The notes below the pieces were generated by a model that had not been told where the DNA came from, searched no databases, and saw only the letters and a program-made list of their open reading frames with translations. From positions 1,960,501 to 2,024,500 of the forward strand of contig NZ_CP084910.1 in NCBI RefSeq assembly GCF_020535245.1: 64,000 nt of DNA, read 5' to 3'. Within the stretch, counting starts at the first letter, position 1. Each line of letters begins with the position of its first letter. Source of the DNA: Asticcacaulis sp. AND118 (lineage in GTDB: Bacteria > Pseudomonadota > Alphaproteobacteria > Caulobacterales > Caulobacteraceae). Position numbers and translations under genes: made by a program. Below are positions 42,620 through 51,834 of this stretch, in pieces.

Positions 42620-43410
42620 TACAGACCGCCCTCTATGCCGGCCCGGTCATGCACCACCGTTTCGCGCCGAAGACACATCATCTGGAATATTCGGTGTTCC
42701 AGATTCTGTTCGATCTCGATCACCTTGACGACACGCTGAAGCCGCTGAAAACCCTCGGTCTCAACCGTTTCAATCTGCTGGGCTTCGACGAGCGCGATCA
42801 CGGCCCGGTCAAGGGCGACACCGCCGCGCCCCTGCGTGAACGGATCATCGCCTTTCTGGAACCGCAGGGCCTGTATCAGGCCACCGACCGGCTGTTCCTG
42901 CTGGCCATGCCGCGCGTGCTGGGCTTCGTCTTCAACCCGATCAGCCTCTATTTCGTCGAAAAGGCCGACGGGAAACTGCGCAGCGTCGTCTATCAGGTCA
43001 ACAACACCTTCGGCGAGCGGCACTGCTATGTGCTGCCGGTGCAGGACCTGCGTCCCATCCGTCAGGCCGCCGACAAGAAGCTCCACGTCTCGCCCTTCAT
43101 GGATATGGACATGGCCTATAGCTTCGACCTGACGCCGCCGGAGGACCGCTTCTCCTTACGCATCCTGCTCGAACAGGTAAGACCCGAAGGCCGGGCGCGA
43201 ATGCTGGTGGCGCGTTTCAACGCCCGTCGCGAAGCGCTCACCGACGCTGTGCTGCTGAAGTATTTTTTCACCATGCCGCTTATGACGCTGAAGGTCGTGT
43301 GGGGCATCCACTGGGAGGCGCTGAAACTATGGCTCAAGGGCGTGAAATACCGCCCCGGTCCGAAAGAGGCTCCGGCGGTGTTCAGCGTAGGTGAGACGTC
43401 GGCCCAATAA
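42616..43410 (+). CDS. DUF1365 family protein
   Basis: 264 aa from ATG 42616, which overlaps the upstream stop (ATGA). DUF1365 landmarks: YAGPVMHHRFAPKTHHLEYSVF, GFVFNPISLYFV, NNTFGERHCYVLP, KKLHVSPFMDMDMAYSF. The fold is related to START-like/PYR1 lipid-binding domains by family description. It is always near COG2907 flavoproteins and CFA-like enzymes, so it probably takes part in the same acyl-chain modification. Earlier in-frame sequence (from 42214) is out-of-frame reading of the flavoprotein gene. Confidence 0.92.
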   Translation: MIQTALYAGPVMHHRFAPKTHHLEYSVFQILFDLDHLDDTLKPLKTLGLNRFNLLGFDERDHGPVKGDTAAPLRERIIAFLEPQGLYQATDRLFLLAMPRVLGFVFNPISLYFVEKADGKLRSVVYQVNNTFGERHCYVLPVQDLRPIRQAADKKLHVSPFMDMDMAYSFDLTPPEDRFSLRILLEQVRPEGRARMLVARFNARREALTDAVLLKYFFTMPLMTLKVVWGIHWEALKLWLKGVKYRPGPKEAPAVFSVGETSAQ

Positions 43411-43415
43411 AAAAC

Positions 43416-43576
43416 GCCCCCACTTGTGGGGGAGGTGGCGCTGAGCGCCTCGAAGTGACGGAGGGGGCCTTACGGCGTGTCCAAGCAACCCTCAAAGTTG
43501 CTGACACAAGGAAAGGCTCCCTCCACCCTATCTCGCCTTCGGCTCGTGCGGTCCCCCTCCCCGCCAGCGGGGAGGT
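43416..43576. repeat. Dispersed palindromic repeat, family 2, between DUF1365 and GH31
   Basis: cgcccccacttgtgggggagg forms the first hairpin, then gtggcgctgagcgcc and gacggaggggg; the second half has gtccccctccccgccagcgg with ggggagg. It separates two convergent genes and may also stop transcription. Confidence 0.78.
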
Positions 43577-43585
43577 ATTAAGACC

Positions 43586-46459
43586 TTAAGGACGCTTCAC
43601 TTTCACCGCATTGCCCGAATAGGCGACGCTGATCGCCGGAGCATCGAAGTCGGTCGTCTTGTCGCCCGCCTTCAGGAAGCGCACCTTGAAGGTCCGCGCC
43701 GCCACCATCTTGTCGTACTGACCCGTGCGCGCACCGATGGTCAGTTCCCCGGTCTTGTCATTATAGGCGAACGGAATGCGGGTGAACTTGCCCTTCTCAT
43801 AGCCGTTCGACACGCCGTCATCCTCATAAAGGCTGTAGCTGCCGTCGGCGCCGGTATAGACATTGAGGGTCAGCGGGGCGTCCGGCTTTTCGTCGACATA
43901 CTGCGTCACCGGGCCCATCGGCAGGATGGCGCCGGCCTTGACGAACAGCGGCAACTGATCGAGCGGCGCGGCGACGGTGCGGGTCTGACCGCCCTTCACC
44001 GCTTCACCGGTATAGAGATTGTACCACGACGCGCCCGCCGGGAAGTAGACGCTGCGCGAGGTCGCCTGATATTTCGTGACCGGCGCGACCAGAATCGACT
44101 TGCCGAACATATAGGCGTCCTTGACGTCCTTGCCCTTGGCGTCCCTGGGGAAATCCAGCGCAAGGCCGCGCATGATCGGCGCGGATTCGTAATGCGCATC
44201 CGCCGCGGCCGAATAGATGTACGGCATCAGGCGGTAGCGCATCTCAAGGAACCACACCATATTGGCGCGCATGGGCGAGCCTTCGGGCGAGATTTCGTGG
44301 ATTTCGCGCTTCACGCCTTCGCCGTGCGAACGGAACAGCGGCGAGAAGGCCCCGAACTGCCACCAGCGCTGGTTCAGCTCACGCCATTCCTTCAGGTCCT
44401 CGGCCGTGCCCGTACCGCCCGCCGTGCGGTTTTCCTGAAGCCCGCCGACCTCTTTCCCCTGGAAGCGCGTTTCCTGCGCATAGCCGCCGATGTCGTGCGT
44501 CCAGTTCGGCACGCCGGAAAAGCCCGTCTGCACGCCCGCCGATATCTGATCGTAGAGATTGTCCCAGGTGCCGACCACATCGCCCGACCACAGGGCGGCG
44601 GCGTTGCGCTGCACCCCGCCGAAGCCCGAACGGGTCAGGATGAACTGACGCTTGTCCGGCTGATCGACCTTGAGGCCGTCATACATGGCCTGCGTGTTCA
44701 TGGTCGCATAGGCGTTGTGGACCAGCGCGCCCGGCCCCATCTGGGTCGGGGTGATCAGCTCGGCGAACTCTTCCGGGCTGGTGTTCGAGCGCACGTCCGG
44801 CTCGGTATTGTCCATCCACCAGGCGTCGAAGCCGTACTTGACCAGACCTTCCTTCATCTGGCGGTAGTAGATGTCGCGGGCTTCCTTGTTGTACGGCGAA
44901 TAGTGGCTGTTGAGATAACCCGGACCGACCCAGTCCTTGAAGCCCAGTTCGACATTCCGGCGCCACATATAGCCCTTGGCGTCCAGTTCCTTGTAGTTGT
45001 CGGTGTTCGGATAGAACTTGCCCCAGATCGAGATCATGATGCGGGCGTTCTGCTTGTGCACCTCGTCGACCAGCTTTTGCGGATCGGGGAAGCGGACGGG
45101 ATCGAACTTGTGGCTGCCCCACTGGTCTTCCGGCCAGTAGAACCAGTCCTGAACGATATTGTCGATCGGCCACTTGTTGTCGCGATAGGTCTTGAGCACG
45201 CTTAAGAGCTGATCCTGCGTCTCGTAGCGCTGACGCGACTGCCAGAAGCCGTAGGCCCACTTGGGCATCATCGGCGGCTTGCCGGTGACGGTGTGGTAGC
45301 CCGAAATGACGCCGTCGAGGCTGTCGGCCGAGATGAAGTAGTAGTTCAGGCCCGTGCCGGCTTCGGAGGTGAAGCGCAGCGAATGCTTGTCTGCCGCCGG
45401 TTCCGGGTTGGAATGGTGCAGCGAGATCAGGCCGCCCGACGGCAGCCACTCGACCTGAAACTTTACCGGCTTGCCCCTGGTGAAGGTCTGGTCGAAATTG
45501 TTGTACCAGCCGTTCCAGCCCATGCGCCAGATGCCGTGGTCGAACAGCGTCTTGCCGTCGACCTTCATCGTCACATAGTCCGAGACGAACAGGCGCATCT
45601 TGTGCACGCCCGGCTTGTCGGAGGTGGCGGCGCCTTCCCAGACGACCTTGACCTTTTTGCCCTGCGTCGCCGCCTTGCTCAGGGCCGGATCGGTCGGCCA
45701 GTACTTGTCGACATCCGACAGGAACTGATAGCGGATGTCCGGCTCGACGCGCGTCAGGATCAGCTTGTCATCGACATAGTATTTGGCGGTCAGCCCCTGC
45801 GAACCGTCGAGCGCCGTCAGTTTCAGGTCGCGGCTGGCCAGACCGAAGCGCACCGGATTGCCGAAACGCGTGACCGAGTTGTTGTCCCACAGCACGCCGT
45901 AATTCTTGTCAGACACCACGAAGGGGATGGCGATGTCCATATTGTGCTGGCGCAGTTCGATGTCTTCGCCATTGAGGTTCATCTGGGCGTTCTGGTGCTG
46001 CCCCAGACCGTAGAAGGCTTCGGTGGTGTTGATATTGAATTGCGCGGTGGTCGAGACGTAGGGCTTGCCTTCGACGGTCACCGGTGTGATGGCGCTCTTG
46101 ACCTCTTTCAGGACCGGCTGGCCCTTGGCGTTGAAGAAGGTGATCTTGCCGTCGGTCAGGTTCACCTGCGCCGAAGCCGCAGCGGCCTTAACGGTGACGA
46201 CACCCTTGCCGTCCGTGACGGTGAACTTGCCTTCGGGTTTGGCGACGGCCATCAGCGACGGCAGTTGCGCGCGCGCCGGGTCGTCGACGCCGACGACGTG
46301 GATGATCGAATCGTTGATCACATCGAGGCGGATTTCCTTCGCCGTACCGGTGTCGGGCTTCACCACGATGCCGGTGTCGGTCTGGGTATAGGTCCCGGCC
46401 AAGGCCGTGGATGCCATGAGCGCGACCGCAAAGGTGGGGGCATAGATATAGGGTTTCAT
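43586..46459 (-). CDS. Glycoside hydrolase family 31 with PA14-like insert (alpha-xylosidase type)
   Basis: 957 aa, signal peptide MKPYIYAPTFAVALMASTALA. The N-terminal GH31 galactose-mutarotase-like domain (to about 225) is followed by a PA14-like carbohydrate-binding insert (about 228-355: LTAKYYVDD, KMRLFVSDYVTMKVDGK). The catalytic barrel has nucleophile D550 in WWMDNTEPD and acid/base D627 in WSGDVVG. PA14-bearing GH31 enzymes such as Cellvibrio Xyl31A remove xylose from xyloglucan oligosaccharides. The neighbouring GH35 supports this. Strict alpha-glucosidase activity is possible. GGGAGAAG precedes the ATG. Confidence 0.92.
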   Translation of the reverse strand: MKPYIYAPTFAVALMASTALAGTYTQTDTGIVVKPDTGTAKEIRLDVINDSIIHVVGVDDPARAQLPSLMAVAKPEGKFTVTDGKGVVTVKAAAASAQVNLTDGKITFFNAKGQPVLKEVKSAITPVTVEGKPYVSTTAQFNINTTEAFYGLGQHQNAQMNLNGEDIELRQHNMDIAIPFVVSDKNYGVLWDNNSVTRFGNPVRFGLASRDLKLTALDGSQGLTAKYYVDDKLILTRVEPDIRYQFLSDVDKYWPTDPALSKAATQGKKVKVVWEGAATSDKPGVHKMRLFVSDYVTMKVDGKTLFDHGIWRMGWNGWYNNFDQTFTRGKPVKFQVEWLPSGGLISLHHSNPEPAADKHSLRFTSEAGTGLNYYFISADSLDGVISGYHTVTGKPPMMPKWAYGFWQSRQRYETQDQLLSVLKTYRDNKWPIDNIVQDWFYWPEDQWGSHKFDPVRFPDPQKLVDEVHKQNARIMISIWGKFYPNTDNYKELDAKGYMWRRNVELGFKDWVGPGYLNSHYSPYNKEARDIYYRQMKEGLVKYGFDAWWMDNTEPDVRSNTSPEEFAELITPTQMGPGALVHNAYATMNTQAMYDGLKVDQPDKRQFILTRSGFGGVQRNAAALWSGDVVGTWDNLYDQISAGVQTGFSGVPNWTHDIGGYAQETRFQGKEVGGLQENRTAGGTGTAEDLKEWRELNQRWWQFGAFSPLFRSHGEGVKREIHEISPEGSPMRANMVWFLEMRYRLMPYIYSAAADAHYESAPIMRGLALDFPRDAKGKDVKDAYMFGKSILVAPVTKYQATSRSVYFPAGASWYNLYTGEAVKGGQTRTVAAPLDQLPLFVKAGAILPMGPVTQYVDEKPDAPLTLNVYTGADGSYSLYEDDGVSNGYEKGKFTRIPFAYNDKTGELTIGARTGQYDKMVAARTFKVRFLKAGDKTTDFDAPAISVAYSGNAVKVKRP

Positions 46460-46479
46460 CAGTCTTCTCCCTCGTTGAT

Positions 46480-46592
46480 CCCCTCTCCCTGTTTACGGGG
46501 AGAGGGTGGCGCGAAGCGCCGGGTGAGGAGCAAAATCCCACAAAGAAAGAAGCCCCTCACCCCAGCCCTCTCCCCGCAAACAGGGAGAGGGA
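46480..46592. repeat. Dispersed palindromic repeat, family 1, between GH31 and GH35
   Basis: ccctctccctgtttacggggagaggg, then gggtgagg; spacer; then cccctcaccccag and ccctctccccgc...agggagaggg. It occupies almost all of the 140-bp gap between the two glycosidase genes. Confidence 0.82.
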
Positions 46593-46599
46593 GTGATTG

Positions 46600-48264
46600 T
46601 TAATACGTCGCCAGCTTGATCTTGAGCACCGCCGGCTGACCGGTCAGGTTCAGGCCATAGTCGGTCTGGTCGCCGTTCCACACGAAATCGACGACCCACT
46701 TGCCGTTTTCGAAATGTCCCTGCTCGACCGCGCGGAAGATCAGGTTCTTGCCTTTATTTTTGGGACCCAGCCCGAAGTTCAGGCGCGCGTGCACGCCGGT
46801 CACCAGGAACTCGTCTTCGGAAAGCTGCGCCACGACCACGCCGCCATTGGGCTTTTCGCGCCCCGGCACCGGATCGAACTTGCCCAGCCACGTCCATTCG
46901 GTCAGGCCGAACTGCCATTCGCCGTACAGCACATCGACCTTCCACTTGCCGCCCAGATCGATGGACTGCGGCTTGCGGTCGTCGGCCTCGGCGACGCCCC
47001 AGACGGGGTTTTCGTAGGCGATCTTCGCCCATTCGCGCATCATCGGCGCGAACAGGGCGTACTTTTCACGGAAAGGCCTGAGGCCTTCCGGCGAGATGTC
47101 GCGGCCACCCAGCGGGTAGTTGGTATAGCCCGTATAGTCTATGCCGAAGGGCGCATAACCGATGCCGCCACGGCCGAAGACGCTGAAAATATAGCGGGCG
47201 AATTCAGTGTCCGAGCCGGTTTCGGGCACGAACAGCGGGTTGTCGAACTTGGTATAGAGGTTCAGCACCGCCTCGTAATTGGCCGAGTCGCGCTTATAGA
47301 TATCCGGCGCGATAATATCGATGGCCGGAGCCGCCGCCTGATAGATGTCGATGACGTTGTGGGTCGGCCCGCCCGACGAATAGGTCTCCGGCCCGACCTC
47401 GACCAGCGGTTCGCGCAGCGCCGCATTGACGTACATGGGCAGGTCGTAAACCGCCCGGCCCGCCGCGGCGATCTCATTGATATAGCTGGCGATATGCCAG
47501 GCGTGGAAATATTCGTCGGCGTGCTTGCCGAACACTTCGCTCCACGTGCCGCCCCTGGTGATGCCCTTCTTCTTCAGCAGGGCCTGCGGCACCGGCCCCT
47601 TGAAGACCTTTTCCGCCTTGGCCGAATAGTCGCGCACGCTGCCATAGGTGCCGGACTCGTTTTCCGGCTGCATCATGATGACGGTGTGCTGATCGCCATC
47701 GATCTTTTTCAGGTGCGTCATCAGGGCGACAAAGGCCTTTTTGTCGGCCTCCAGCGTCGAACGCTCCATCGGCGACAGGCAATAGGACATCGTCCCGTCT
47801 TTTTTGGTAATGCGCGGGAAGCGCTTGTTGTCGAGCTTGACCCAGTCCGGCGTATAGTTGGGCGAGGTGTTCTTCCACGTGCCGAACCACAAAAGCACCA
47901 GACGCACATTGTTTGCGCGCGCCTGCTTCACCAGTTCGTCGACATAGGAAAAGTCGAACTGACCTTCCTTCGGCTCGATCTGCTCCCACGCCACGGGAAT
48001 TTCCAGCGTATTGGCGTGAATGTCCTTCAGCGCCGGCCACACCTTGGGCAGTTGCGCCGCATAGTTGGACGAGTTGTTGGCCTGCGCGCCCAGAATGAGG
48101 TACGGCGCGCCATCGACCATCAGCGCGGCCTTACCGTTTTTCTTCACCACCTGCGGCAGGGGCTTGCTCTGCGCAAAAGCCTCCAAGGCTGGCGCAAAGC
48201 TCAGTGCGGCGGTAAATACAGCGGCGGACAATAAAAAACGACGCGACAATCTGTGTGAACGCAT
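46600..48264 (-). CDS. Glycoside hydrolase family 35 beta-galactosidase
   Basis: 554 aa. The N-terminus has a twin-arginine-like signal ([19 protein letters not shown]). The GH35 barrel has acid/base E203 (QPENESG) and nucleophile E348 (FVPETGSD); a C-terminal DUF5597-type beta domain follows ([31 protein letters not shown]). Cellvibrio Bgl35A, of the same type, strips galactose from xyloglucan side chains next to Xyl31A, the same pairing as here. GGGAG lies 6 nt before the ATG. Confidence 0.92.
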   Translation of the reverse strand: MRSHRLSRRFLLSAAVFTAALSFAPALEAFAQSKPLPQVVKKNGKAALMVDGAPYLILGAQANNSSNYAAQLPKVWPALKDIHANTLEIPVAWEQIEPKEGQFDFSYVDELVKQARANNVRLVLLWFGTWKNTSPNYTPDWVKLDNKRFPRITKKDGTMSYCLSPMERSTLEADKKAFVALMTHLKKIDGDQHTVIMMQPENESGTYGSVRDYSAKAEKVFKGPVPQALLKKKGITRGGTWSEVFGKHADEYFHAWHIASYINEIAAAGRAVYDLPMYVNAALREPLVEVGPETYSSGGPTHNVIDIYQAAAPAIDIIAPDIYKRDSANYEAVLNLYTKFDNPLFVPETGSDTEFARYIFSVFGRGGIGYAPFGIDYTGYTNYPLGGRDISPEGLRPFREKYALFAPMMREWAKIAYENPVWGVAEADDRKPQSIDLGGKWKVDVLYGEWQFGLTEWTWLGKFDPVPGREKPNGGVVVAQLSEDEFLVTGVHARLNFGLGPKNKGKNLIFRAVEQGHFENGKWVVDFVWNGDQTDYGLNLTGQPAVLKIKLATY

Positions 48265-48656
48265 GCACGGCTCCCCTGAACAGCTTCATGACCTGCCGGC
48301 GCATGGCGCGGCTTTACGGACGGAAAATCCGCCCGGCATTTCAGAATTTCGGCTGAGGGATAGCAGTCGCCCGTCTTCCACATCGGCGCGCCTGCCCGGC
48401 ATTGCTCCCTCACGGTAAACACCTGCGCCCCGCAGGACACGGCCTTTTTTATTATACAATTGTCTTAATCATCATCGCATTAAGGCGCAAGGTCAAAAAT
48501 GATAACGCTATCATTTTCAATCGTTTTCAGATTAAGCTCCGGCGGCGGAGGGTCGCGCCCCGCGCGTTATTTTCTTATTTAAGCTGGACAAGGGGCGGAA
48601 ACTTCGGCGATTACTCATCTTATAACAAGACTCAATAAGCCTACAGGCCCCTCATA
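48265..48656. other. Regulatory gap between GH35 and GntR genes
   Basis: 392 bp between divergent genes, AT-rich from 48445 to 48530. It holds the palindrome described at 48496-48517 and no convincing ORF. Confidence 0.6.
48496..48517. promoter_or_regulatory. Candidate operator, perfect 9-bp inverted repeat
   Basis: aaaatgata-acgc-tatcatttt. The TGATAnCGnTATCA core resembles LacI-family operators more than the usual FadR-type GntR sites, so the binder may be a distant LacI regulator rather than the adjacent gene. Confidence 0.6.
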
Positions 48657-49364
48657 ATGCGTACGCAGCACGGCGTCAGCCTCACCTACGGACTTCTGGA
48701 AACGCTCGGTCAATCGATTGTCTCAGGCCATTACGACGGCAGCGGCTTTCCGACCGAGGCCGAACTGTGCACGCAGTTTTCCGCCAGCCGCACCGTCGCG
48801 CGCGAAGCGGTGAAGATGCTGACGGCCAAGGGCCTGCTCAGCGCCCGTCCGCGTCAGGGCACCAAGGTCGAACCGGTCAGCCGCTGGAACCTGCTCGATC
48901 CGGACGTGACGCGCTGGCTGATGGAACGCCCTTTCACCAACACCATCTACCGCGAATTTACCGAGGTCCGTCTGGCCATCGAGCCGGTCGCCGCGGCGCT
49001 GGCGGCCCAGCGCGCCGACCGCAAGGATATCAAGGCCATCCGCGACGGCCTCAACGGCATGCGCGACAACGCCGCCGAACACGATCAGGCGCTGCAGGCC
49101 GATATCGAATTCCACGTCGCCATCCTGCGCGCCTCGGGCAACCCCTTCTTCTGGCAGTTGCGCGAACTGATCAATACGGCGCTGCGCATCTCCATCGGCA
49201 TCACCAACAAGGTATCGGGCCATACGGCCTCTATCCCCGCCCACGAAGCCGTGCTGATCGCCATCGAAAAGGGCGACCCGGACGGCGCGCTTCTGGCCAT
49301 GCGCGCCATTCTGCTCGAATCGCTGGACCTGATCGAGACCTACAATCCGGCGGTGGGCGAGTAG
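48657..49364 (+). CDS. GntR-family regulator, FCD domain
   Basis: 235 aa. Winged HTH at 10-75 (LGQSIVSGHYDGSGFPTEAELCTQFSASRTVAREAVKML, ARPRQGTKV) is followed by the FCD ligand domain with the metal histidines (EFHVAILRASGNPFFWQL, HTASIPAHEAVL). It is close to the hexuronate/galactonate-sensing FadR subgroup. It is divergent from the GH31-GH35 genes and probably controls them or a linked sugar pathway. Confidence 0.88.
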   Translation: MRTQHGVSLTYGLLETLGQSIVSGHYDGSGFPTEAELCTQFSASRTVAREAVKMLTAKGLLSARPRQGTKVEPVSRWNLLDPDVTRWLMERPFTNTIYREFTEVRLAIEPVAAALAAQRADRKDIKAIRDGLNGMRDNAAEHDQALQADIEFHVAILRASGNPFFWQLRELINTALRISIGITNKVSGHTASIPAHEAVLIAIEKGDPDGALLAMRAILLESLDLIETYNPAVGE

Positions 49365-49429
49365 CCGCAGGGACTCAGCCCCGGCGCCCGTTAGTTGGAG
49401 CGCGCCAAACTCGCGGCAGACTACTTCAT

Positions 49430-49610
49430 ACCTCCCCAACTCGTTGGGGAGGGGGACCGCACGACGCGCGTAGCGCTAGATGCGGTGGTGGGGCTTCTTA
49501 CTTAATTTCAGCAAACTGAGCTGGTGGACATATCGCAAGATACCCCACCACCACATCTCACCGCCTTCGGCGGCTCGTGCGGTCCCCCTCCCCGGCATAG
49601 CCAGGGAGGA
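49430..49610. repeat. Dispersed palindromic repeat, family 2, between GntR and cckA
   Basis: cctccccaactcgttggggagg, then gggaccgcacgac; a long spacer with ggtggtgggg/ccccaccacc complementarity; then ggctcgtgcggtccccctcc. It fills the gap between two convergent genes. Confidence 0.75.
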
Positions 49611-49619
49611 ATAAGATTT

Positions 49620-51785
49620 CTAAGCCGCCAACTGTTCCTTGACCTTCTCGGCCAGCGTCTTGATATCCAGCGGCTTGGGCAGGAAGGACACGCCCGTCTC
49701 GTCTTCCAGCAGGTCAGAGAACTCCGCCTCCGCATAGCCCGAAATGAACATCACCGGCACGTTGCCGAGGAAGGGCCGCGCCTTCTTGAGCATGGACGGG
49801 CCGTCCAGCCCCGGCATGATGACGTCGGAAATCAACAGGTCGAACTTGCCGCCGCCCTGAATGATGTCGAGCGCCTCTTCGCCGTCCGACGCCTCGGTGA
49901 CCTCATAGCCGCGCTGACGCAGCAGGCGGGCCGCGATGCCGCGCACGATCTCCTCGTCCTCGACAAACAGGATGCGGCCGGCGCCGGACATGTCCTTGGG
50001 CGTGACCTTCGGCGGCGCGGCCGGGGTCTCGAGCTTCGGCGCGTCGGGCTTGGCCACGTGCACCTTGATCGGCAGGAAGATTTTGAACGTCGCGCCGTGG
50101 CCCTCTTCGGGCGCGATGACCGAGGTAATGGCGATATGGCCGTCGGCCTGATTGACGATGCCGTAGACGGTCGCCAGCCCCAGCCCGGTCCCCTCGCCCA
50201 GCGGCTTGGTGGTGAAAAACGGCTCGAAGACCTTGGTCATGATGTCCGGCGGTATGCCGGGGCCGTTGTCCGACACCTCGATCAGGGCCGCACCCTGCAC
50301 CGGCGCATCGGCCCAGCCCTGAGCGACGGCCTCGGCCTGGGTGAGCGCCGCCGAGCGGATTTTCACCCGCCCGCCGCCCGCCGTATGCACCGCATCGCGG
50401 GCATTGACGACGAGGTTCATCACCGCCATCTCCATCTGCCCCTTGTCGGCGTGGATGTCGGGCAGGTCGCGGCCGTATTCCGTCTCCAGCTTGACGTCTT
50501 CGCGCATCAGGCGGCGCAGCAGGACCTCGGATTCCGAAATCAGTTCGCCCAGATTATGCGTGACGCGCTTGACCGTCTGCTTGCGCGAGAAGGCCAGAAG
50601 CTTGCGCACCAGATCCTCGGCGCGCGTCGAAATCTGACGAATTTCATTGAGCCCCCCATAGGACGGATCGCCCAGCGGGTGGTTGTGCAGCAGGTCCTCG
50701 ACCCGCAGTTTCAACCCGGTCAGCAGGTTGTTGAGATCGTGGGCCACGCCGCCGGCGAACTGCCCGATGGCCTGCATCTTCTGCACCTGAGCCAGGCTCT
50801 GCTCCAGTTGTTTCTGCTCGCTGATATCGAACAGATACAGCATGAAGCCGCCTTCTGTGCGCGCCAGACGCACTTGTAACGGCAGGTCCTTGTTCGCCAG
50901 CAGCTTGACCTCGAAGGCCGTCTTCTTCGCGTCGAGCTTGGCTTGCGCTTCTTCGCGCGACGCCGCGTCGATCAGCTCGCCCCAAACCTTGCCGGCCAGG
51001 TCGCCCGCAGCCGAACCCATCAGTCGGGCGAATGCCGGATTGCTCCGCACGATCCGCGCTGTCAGCAGCGCCTCGCCCTGTAACAGGGCCTGACCGAAGG
51101 GCGCATCCGAACCGTCGAACACCGGTGACACCGATGTTTCCACCGTCTCGACATCCGCCACCGTCGCCGGTTCTTCCGGGGCCTCGGTCGCCGGCAGTTC
51201 GTGATTCAGCAGCAGACCCGTGCCCAGAACGCCCTGCGACGCGGCGCGCACCAGCACCTGCTCATCGCCCAGACGCGACAGCAGCATCTCGAAATCGAAG
51301 CTGCCCAGCCGCACCAGCGCCCGGCTGTTGCCGCGGGCGCGCGCCTCGCGCATGGCGACGAACAGGGCCTCGCTGCCCTCGCCCGCCGGCAGACGCTTCT
51401 CATTGCCGCCCGCATCGCGCCACGCCGGATTGGTGGCGTTCAGCCGGCCGTCGAAGCTGGCGATCGCCGCCGGTTCGGCCAGGGCCTCGACCAGCGCCTC
51501 GACGCCGGGTCCGCGCGGTTCGAGATCGTCGTCATGGCTGAAGGCGAACAGGGCCACCGACACCACCGCCCCCATGACGATGACGAGGATGGTCAGCACC
51601 ACGCCTGCCGGCAATTCGCCCGCAATGACCCAGAAGGCGGCGCAGGCGGCGACCACGATGATGGCCACGACGGTCAGCGCCCAGGGGGAAGCGAAATCGC
51701 GCAACCGCTCCAGCAGGCTTTTCGGCGGCGGGGGGGCGGCGGGTTTCATGGGGGGCGACGACGGCAAAGCAAACCCTTTCACCAA
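49620..51785 (-). CDS. cckA: Hybrid histidine kinase CckA
   Basis: 721 aa. Two N-terminal membrane helices (about 35-55 and 62-82), a PAS-like region with a second PAS (about 225-335), HisKA with H349 (GGVAHDLNNLLTGLK), HATPase (NLVVNARDAV, DNGPGIPP, GTGLGLATVYGI) and a C-terminal receiver with D654 (LLISDVIMPGLDGPSML). In Caulobacter, CckA phosphorylates ChpT and through it CtrA, and is a phosphatase when bound by c-di-GMP or DivL signalling. The next gene upstream of it is flhB, as in Caulobacter. ATG 51749 is an alternative start. Confidence 0.95.
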   Translation of the reverse strand: MVKGFALPSSPPMKPAAPPPPKSLLERLRDFASPWALTVVAIIVVAACAAFWVIAGELPAGVVLTILVIVMGAVVSVALFAFSHDDDLEPRGPGVEALVEALAEPAAIASFDGRLNATNPAWRDAGGNEKRLPAGEGSEALFVAMREARARGNSRALVRLGSFDFEMLLSRLGDEQVLVRAASQGVLGTGLLLNHELPATEAPEEPATVADVETVETSVSPVFDGSDAPFGQALLQGEALLTARIVRSNPAFARLMGSAAGDLAGKVWGELIDAASREEAQAKLDAKKTAFEVKLLANKDLPLQVRLARTEGGFMLYLFDISEQKQLEQSLAQVQKMQAIGQFAGGVAHDLNNLLTGLKLRVEDLLHNHPLGDPSYGGLNEIRQISTRAEDLVRKLLAFSRKQTVKRVTHNLGELISESEVLLRRLMREDVKLETEYGRDLPDIHADKGQMEMAVMNLVVNARDAVHTAGGGRVKIRSAALTQAEAVAQGWADAPVQGAALIEVSDNGPGIPPDIMTKVFEPFFTTKPLGEGTGLGLATVYGIVNQADGHIAITSVIAPEEGHGATFKIFLPIKVHVAKPDAPKLETPAAPPKVTPKDMSGAGRILFVEDEEIVRGIAARLLRQRGYEVTEASDGEEALDIIQGGGKFDLLISDVIMPGLDGPSMLKKARPFLGNVPVMFISGYAEAEFSDLLEDETGVSFLPKPLDIKTLAEKVKEQLAA

Positions 51786-51834
51786 AACGAATCGCTGGAT
51801 TTTAACCTAATTTGCGAATCCTGCCTGAAATTCG

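Noticed and set aside
46597-48234. 545-codon plus-strand ORF opposite GH35
   Set aside because: Antisense shadow with no recognisable domain.
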